64,000 nucleotides of DNA from Voacanga thouarsii. Its lineage: Eukaryota; Streptophyta; Magnoliopsida; Gentianales; Apocynaceae. A program made the translations under genes and the position numbers. Below the pieces are notes generated by a model. That model was given only the letters and a program-made list of their open reading frames with translations. It ran no database searches and was not told where the DNA came from. Location: the NCBI GenBank assembly GCA_026120185.1, contig JANUWF010002285.1, positions 434,001 to 498,000 on the forward strand, given 5' to 3'. Below, piece by piece: positions 58,009 to 64,000 of this stretch (position 1 is the stretch's first letter; each line of letters begins with the position of its first letter).

Positions 58009-58845
58009 AGTAGAAGTAGAAGTGCCCGCGAGCTTCTCATTCTGCTTCTTTTCCTTGACGGTCTCTAAGTAGGCTTTGCAGTTTCACCTCCAGTGGCCCA
58101 TTTTGCCACAGTGATAGCATGGGCCTTTGATGGCTACATCCGTCTTCTTCACACCACCTTTTGGCTCAATGGGAGCCTTCTTCTTCTTTCTTTGAACTTT
58201 CTTCTTGGAAGAAGAAAATTCTACTATCAAGACTGCATTGGAATCCTTCTTCATAGAGGACTCCGTAGTCTTGAAAAGATTGATCAACTCATGAATGGTG
58301 GACTCAATCTTGTTCATCTGATAGTTAATCACGAATTGTGAAAAACTATTAGCTAAAGATTGTAGAATTAAGTCAACACTTAATTCATGGTCCATCACGA
58401 ACCCAAGAGATCAAAGCTTCTCAATGAAGCCCATCATCTTCAACCCATGAGTAGCCACAGAAGCACCCTCAGCAATTTTACAACGGAACAGTCACTCCAA
58501 GATCTCATATCTCTCTGTTCTGGCTTGGGCATCAAACTACTCTCGAAGATGGAAAATCATCAATTGAGCATTTATATGCTCGTGCTATTTTTGTAGCTCA
58601 GAAGTCATTGACGCCATCATGATACAAGATGCTCTGTTACTGTCTTCCTTGTGCTTCTTGTGGATAGCATGCTCATCAGCATAAGCATCTTGAGTTAGTA
58701 GTGGCGGAATAGGAGCATCTAGTTTGTACAGTAACTTTTTCGACTTGAGAATGATTCTCAAGTTTCTATACCAATTGAGATAGTTCAATTCAATTAGTTT
58801 GTTGGTCTCCAAGATACTACGTAATTTTAGGTTGGTTGACGTGAT
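58009..58845 (-). pseudogene. gag: CopA-2 gag
   Basis: The ATG used by CopA-1 is ACG here. Readable from ETNKLIELNYLNWYRNLRI (58812-58585), then a stop and frameshifted part, then 58398-58084: MMDHELSVDLILQSL, INYQMNKIESTIHELINL, a Lys-rich block and CYHCGKMGHWR followed by TGA in place of the next codon of the zinc knuckle, with NC after it. In this copy the His of the knuckle is kept, unlike CopA-1. Confidence 0.85.
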
Positions 58846-61065
58846 GTACGTGACCTACATTTAAAGATAGAGAAAATTAGCTAACTATATATGCACATGT
58901 AATGCAGATAATTAGGTCTTTAATTAATCACATTGTTGTTCCACTATTTTAATCAAACCAATAGCCCCCACTATTGATTCGAGAAAGCCTGTTGGAAGCT
59001 TTCCTAGTGGACCGATATTCAAATTCCTCAGAATAACTTTAGGTTTGCCCAACAAGCCACCTTTGAGCTCAATGGTAGGTATGAAATACTAATTGCATTG
59101 TATGTAATTACCAAATCATTGGGTAATTACATCTTTTAATCTTAAAGCATTTTAGGCTACCCCAATATTTCCACTAAATTTCTTTATCCTTGATTTAGCC
59201 TAACCGGGATAAATAATTTAGTTAAACCCGACCCATTAATCAAGAATTTAATTCCATAGCTTGAACATGCTTGATGTCGAGTAGGCTTGGGTTAGCCCAA
59301 CAACTTGGTCTCGAAAAATGACTCTCGTTCTTACTATATTAATAGAAGGAATTATGTTTAATATTAATTGATGGTTTTATTCCTTTTAGTGATTTCATCA
59401 AATGAAATGCATAAAAATATCAATAAATCACATAAATTGATAATCATGATAATAAAGCGATTACATGGTATGGTTATGGACTTTCCCTAAATTAATATTC
59501 TTGAGTCAAAAAGAAAATTAACATGGTTAACCCTATGTGTTCATGCACATTTTAAGTAGAAGATCTTACCCTCTCTCCTTGTTTTGGTCGCCATCTCCAA
59601 AATTAAAGTAATTCTATCCTTATCTAACCTATGTAATTTAATTACATAAATTTCCTAAATAGAGAAACCTTGAGTTATATTTAAGGGAGTTAGATGAGAA
59701 GAGAATTACACAAGAATTTTAGAGAAGACAGGACTCGCATGTTCTATTTAATAAAAAAATAAAATTGTAAAATGCATGAATAGATATAATTTGGTTTCAG
59801 TCCATAACCATCCACCATGCCATTTTTTTTTATTAAACAAAATTAAACATATAATTTTATTATTCCAAAATCTCTATTTTGGAAAAACAAAACAAATTTA
59901 GATTTAGTTTCTAAAATCAAATTTTAGAAATCAAATTAAGATAAAATCTAAAATCAATATTTTAGATTTAATTTCTAAAATCAAATTCTAGAATTTAATT
60001 ACAACAAAATCTAAAATCAACATTTTAGAAAATTTATTAATTGCTAAAATCATATCTTAGGAATTAAATAATAATATATAATCTAAAATCAATATTTTAG
60101 AAAATATATTAATTTCTAAAATATAATTTTATCCCAAATAGTGAGTCTCAGTTAAAAACTAATCATAATTAGATTTAATTCTCAAAATGAAAATTAACAA
60201 AAAAAAAAAAACTTATTTTATTTTTTTGACATATCTAAACTTACTATTTTAGATAATATATATTAATTTCAAAAATCAATTTTAGAAATTAATTTTGGTT
60301 AGTCTCAAAACATCACTTCTGGGAAGATTTGGGGGTTCGGTAGGAAAAGAAAAAAAAAAACAAACCACGGGCTACCAAAACAAAAACTAACGAAATGATA
60401 TATATATATTTTTTAACAAAGACATAAATGACAAGAATTCATCATGGGGAGGATGATGTTCATTCTTTCCATGATCAACCCACAGATAGCCTGCTTGGGA
60501 AGCAAGTCCCAATGGACCTGCGACTTGGGGCCAATTGTGCCTTAAGGTGCGGCTTGGCTCCCTGTGAGCCGTGGCTCGGGCAAAAAAAAACTTTTTTTTT
60601 CCACCTTTCTTCTTCATCTTCCAAAAATGATTTCTGGGTAGAAAACTTCAAGTCTTCTATGACAACTTCATAGATCAATTCTCTATACATTCTAATCCCC
60701 TTTTCTGCTTTTATGAATTTAATTCAAATCCTTTTCCAGTAAAACAAAACCAAAACAAATTAAAATTTCCTCAGGAAACAAGACATCTTTGGGAAAACAA
60801 TTTCCATATTTTAGTTACAGAAACAAATGCAGAAAAACATTTTCTTTGCAAGAATTATGACCTAGAATAGAAATAATTTCAAAATAAATGAATTACAAAA
60901 ATATTTTTCTATAATCCAACTATGTGCATGAAATAATTTCAGAAACCATGATCACATCATGAAACATCAACACAGTCTCAAAACCAAGCTACAAACAACG
61001 CCTAGACTTATGCTTGAAACAATTTCAAAGCATAAATTGAACTCATTAAAATCACAAGCAAGCAG
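58846..61065 (-). other. CopA-2 leader with GC-richer island
   Basis: 2.2-kb non-coding leader. 58850-59500 matches 1-655. 59830-60300 is AT-rich with repeated TCTAAAATCAATATTTTAGA-type words, a degenerate tandem array. 60440-60590 is GC-richer (CTTGGGGCCAATTGTGCC, GTGAGCCGTGGCTCGGGC); the opposing ORFs over it are artefacts. The acceptor-like site on the minus strand is TTTAAATGTAG before gag. Confidence 0.75.
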
Positions 61066-61077
61066 TCTCTGATACCA
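61066..61077 (-). other. CopA-2 primer-binding site
   Basis: Minus strand TGGTATCAGAGA, one base after the LTR end. Eleven of twelve bases match TGGTATCAGAGC (initiator tRNA-Met). Confidence 0.9.
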
Positions 61078-61078
61078 A

Positions 61079-62720
61079 TGAAGGGATTTTAGTATCGCAA
61101 TAGCATTTAGAGCAACCGAAAAATAGAAATCCTACCACAGGATCATATGCATATGATTTAAATAGGCAAAAGAACAAGCACGAGTTTTACCTCTGGCATT
61201 CAGAAAATTCCTTCATGTGTGAAGGCTGAGGCGCGAACCAGCACAACCAGCGCTCCACGTCTTTGCCACTAGAATCTAAGTGTAAGATTCCCTCTAACAA
61301 TATCCATACTGAGGATGCTTACTCAATGCCAAAACACAGTCTCTGTGCTAGCAGAGAAAAATTGCAGCTAGGGTAAAATCACAGAGAAGAAGAAGGGAAA
61401 AACTTATGTCTCCAAAAAAACTCAGAAAACAATTTTCTCTGCCATTTTTAAAAAACAATCATGGCATATTCTAAGGGGAAAATCCCCAGAAAATAGCCGC
61501 TAATCAATGTCTTTTTGAATTCTAAAAGAATTAGAATTCTTTAATTGTAATTGGAATCTACAAATTATCACAATTACAATTTGGCCCAAAAATTATAACT
61601 AATTATAATTTGACTTCAGTAACTTCTTCTTCTCACAATTAACCCCATAATATTATCAAATAACATCTTGAGTACTTAATCCTCTATTGTGTGTGATCTA
61701 TTAGGTTTTCTGATTTATTGGTAGCGAATATGAATTAATCCAAACGTCTTTGAGATTAATAATCCTTAATAATTTAGAAATAACCTAGTAATCCTAATTA
61801 GGATTGGTTTATTAATTCATCAATTAATAAACCCATATTCTACAGATCATGAGTGGTATCTAGCAACACATCATGACCACCCATGATTCCAGGAAGTCAA
61901 GTGGCTTGACATGAACCTTTCAATAACAAACTACAGTGCAATAAATTTCTTTCACCATACAATATCTTATCCGATTTGGAGTACGGAATAAGCGTCAACT
62001 CCCTCCAGAATATGTATTAATTCTGGCTCGAATATATTAGTACTTGCACCAGGAATCCACAATTCTTCATGTTTATCAATTGAGACTGTTTCCAATACAC
62101 AATCACCTTGGCCAAGGATTTCACAAGTAGTAATTCCAATAAGTTGCCGAGAGATATTAGCCTCTACTAGTAGGAGTGGTGAATCCTTTATTGACCCCCT
62201 CAACTACTTTCGTTTACCTCATATTGTACCCAATATCCATCCCCTAGGCGGCCTTCGATTTGGCTCCAGAAATTGGAATTGAAGTACAATGCTCAACAAA
62301 CAAAATACCTTAGAGATCTCAAGTCTAAGGATACTTGCATGTTTGCTATAATGAGATTTTATTAACAAGCATCCACATGTTAACTTTGAGTATCTCAATA
62401 ATCACGGATATGAGAACCACTTCCGGATCAGATTAGGAAGTCTAACACGTGCTAGTATTAACGCATTAATGATGTCCTATCTCATTAATACTATGACTAT
62501 GGATTATTTAAGTATTAACACTATACAGTGTAATAGGAATCTCACATTAGGATCTCTATCATGATTTCCTTACCACAGTGTTGTACTAGGGATTTTATCT
62601 AACAATTATTTTACATGAAAGTAAAGAAGACAAACTAAAAGATAAATAATACCTTGTATTATAAAATGAATGTGTCCTATACAAAGTATATGTGATTGCC
62701 TCTAGGACACAACGCTAACA
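61079..62720 (-). repeat. CopA-2 5' LTR
   Basis: Sense TGTTAGCGTTGTGTCC to AAAATCCCTTCA, 1.64 kb. It lacks about 65 bases around 62360 that the 3' LTR and CopA-1 have. The donor-like AGAG|GTAAAAC is at about 61190 on the minus strand. No supported gene; the ORF at 61967-62203 is not conserved. Confidence 0.92.
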
Positions 62721-62721
62721 T

Positions 62722-62736
62722 AAGTGTGGAGGAATG
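62722..62736 (+). other. X polypurine tract
   Basis: AAGTGTGGAGGAATG before the LTR start. The TSD copy TAAGT overlaps its first bases, so CopA-2 inserted right at this tract. Confidence 0.7.
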
Positions 62737-64000
62737 TGATAGAGACTAAATGTATCTATATTTTGAGGGTCATTTAGGTTATATTTGTAATGATTTGGTG
62801 TTCAAATAACTATTGATTCCTACAATTTGCTATCTTTTGTGTTGAATTCATTAGAAGAAAGAAATATTGAAAAGATGGTGAAAATGTGGGGAAAAAAAGG
62901 CAAAAAAGAGGTAAACTTGCGCCAGCCCAAGAAGGAAAGCCATCTAGGGTTCAATATTGGATGAAAAAAAAGTAAAATAGAGAAAATTCAAAGATAAAGT
63001 AGAGCTGAGCCTGTGCCAACCCAAGCACCTGAACCGGTGCCAGCCCATTACTATTTTATGATTGGGAAAAATTCTTTTGTGATCAGAATTTGGCAACTCC
63101 TACTACAATCTCTTGGATACTAATTTGGAAATGCATTACGACTCTTGTAATAACTTTTTTAGTATTTAGAAAACTTATAAATATATGATATTAATACCTA
63201 TTAAATTTGTTTTTACTCTATATAATTAGAAAACTCATAGAGGGTTGAATTAAGCACCAAGATTTAGGAGGATCAGGGAGAGTCTTAGAAAAGGAAAGGA
63301 GGTTGATCAAGAAGATTTCAAAGAAGAAGAAGAAGGCTTACTTATCTATGAATGGTTTCTTTTTCTCTTCTTTGTAATTTATTAACAATTTGAGTTTCCA
63401 ATGTTTTAATTGTAGTAAAGATATTTTTACTCTATGGTTTTGTATTAAATTAATTCTAGACTTGTTTCCATTTATAAATATTTTATTTTATGAGTTGAAT
63501 TAATTAAACCGTGACTAATTAATTCACTCTCTTGTTCTCTCTTAATTAGATTGGAAAAAAAAGATTAAGGGAAAGACTTGGTATTCAAAGAGAGATTAAT
63601 ATCACCTATAATATAGGGGTATTATTTCTTCCATAAGAAAGACTTTAGTGTTGCTAGAATCTAGGAACATTAACTATTTAATTGAGTTGTTCTTAATGCT
63701 TCTAAGATTTAATTAGGGAGGTAAAAGATACCATTTGATAAATCTAAGAATAGAATTTCATAACTTGAAAAAGAGTGAAATTTGCTATTTAAACTCATAT
63801 TGGTATTTGGGATTGGAAATCAATTGGTTGAAATATATTTTCTTCACTGTTATAGGATATAGATATTTCTTCATTTGATGTTTTTTCTCCTTATTCTCAC
63901 TCTTTGATTACCCTTGTGATTTTTTTTATGTGACTTGATTTATCCTAGTGTAGGTAGTTTATTTATTTAGTCTCTTTATTTTATCGTTTAAATAATAAAG
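62737..64000 (+). repeat. X 3' LTR, running off the window
   Basis: Begins TGATAGAGACTAAATG after the polypurine tract. Related in start and layout to the Y LTR but too diverged to align throughout. 62915-63050 is a GC-richer island with GTGCCAACCC- and GTGCCAGCCC-like repeats. No ORF supported. The LTR end is not reached. Confidence 0.65.

Larger units (their letters stand above)
18677..62720 (-). mobile_element. CopA-2, complete but interrupted Ty1/copia element
   Basis: Minus-strand element. 5' LTR 61079-62720, primer site 61066-61077, leader about 58850-61065, gag-pol 54918-58840, polypurine tract 54904-54918, 3' LTR in two parts (54525-54903 and 18677-19960). The perfect TSD TAAGT flanks the whole (18672-18676, 62721-62725). 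Own length without Y is about 9.5 kb. It inserted just before the polypurine tract of X. All genes are degenerate. Confidence 0.9.
17181..64000 (+). mobile_element. X, outermost Athila-like element (runs off window)
   Basis: Left part 17181-18676 resembles the 3' internal region of Y (23520-25620): shared blocks around GATGATTTGTTGAG, CCCAGTTTAAGTGTGAGG, AACTTTAATGGCCTTGG and GTTTGCTTGTGGACAAAC. Right part 62721-64000 gives the polypurine tract and an LTR beginning TGATAGAGAC, like TGATAGGGGC in Y. The halves are joined by a perfect TSD (TAAGT, 18672-18676 and 62721-62725) around CopA-2. No pol domain is visible. The 5' limit is uncertain. Confidence 0.65.

Noticed and set aside
1..64000. Host protein-coding genes, rRNA, CRISPR or bacterial features
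   Set aside because: Every long ORF is an element gene or an artefact; no exon-like conserved host protein, no repeat-spacer array and no rRNA core was recognised.

Overview
This window is repeat-rich nuclear DNA from a flowering plant. The evidence is Ty1/copia and Ty3/gypsy LTR retrotransposons with plant-type features: tRNA-Met and tRNA-Asp primer sites, a Tekay/Del-type chromodomain, a Sirevirus-type RNase H and Athila-like LTRs. I cannot name the species. I found no host gene, rRNA, functional tRNA or CRISPR array. All element genes except a few short ORFs are broken. The family labels CopA, CopB, X and Y are mine.

Left part (1-17180) is a row of partial elements. 1-6132 is CopA-1 (plus), entered inside its leader and ending in a complete 3' LTR. 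6133-6481 is the end of a chromovirus LTR. 6482-7107 is part of a minus-strand Y-type LTR. 7108-11206 is the 5' part of CopB-1 (LTR, primer site, leader, start of gag). 12093-14815 is a minus-strand Sirevirus remnant: RT/RNase H tail, then a further ORF in the position where envelope-like ORFs lie. 14816-17180 is LTR-like, unassigned sequence.

Right part (about 17181-64000) is a nest of LTR elements that can be unpacked by 5-bp target-site duplications (TSDs). X, Athila-like and plus, is outermost; its LTR begins at 62737 and leaves the window. CopA-2 (minus, 18677-62720, TSD TAAGT) lies just before the polypurine tract of X. Y (Athila-like, plus, 19961-54519, TSD TTGCA/TGGCA) lies inside the 3' LTR of CopA-2. 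Y contains a CopA solo LTR (21797-23449, TSD AAAGG), and its own 3' LTR is split by CopB-2 (25823-53319, TSD AAAGA/AAAGG). CopB-2 carries a 4.1-kb chromovirus solo LTR in gag (29285-33395, TSD GAACT/GAAAT) and a complete Tekay-type element in RT (36479-50597, minus, TSD TAGAT). Insertion order is therefore X, CopA-2, Y, CopB-2, Tekay.

Points most worth testing: (1) CopB LTRs encode a conserved short basic ORF followed by a splice-donor-like site; in CopB-1 splicing to the acceptor just before gag would join it in frame to Gag. (2) The Tekay element has an intact 176-codon acidic ORF between its 5' LTR and gag, with a SUMO-interaction-like motif. (3) Both Tekay LTRs carry a tRNA-like pol III A/B-box pair with exact tRNA spacing. 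(4) The Tekay gag-pol keeps one frame over 1,520 codons and is broken only by about ten stops, mostly explainable by cytosine deamination.
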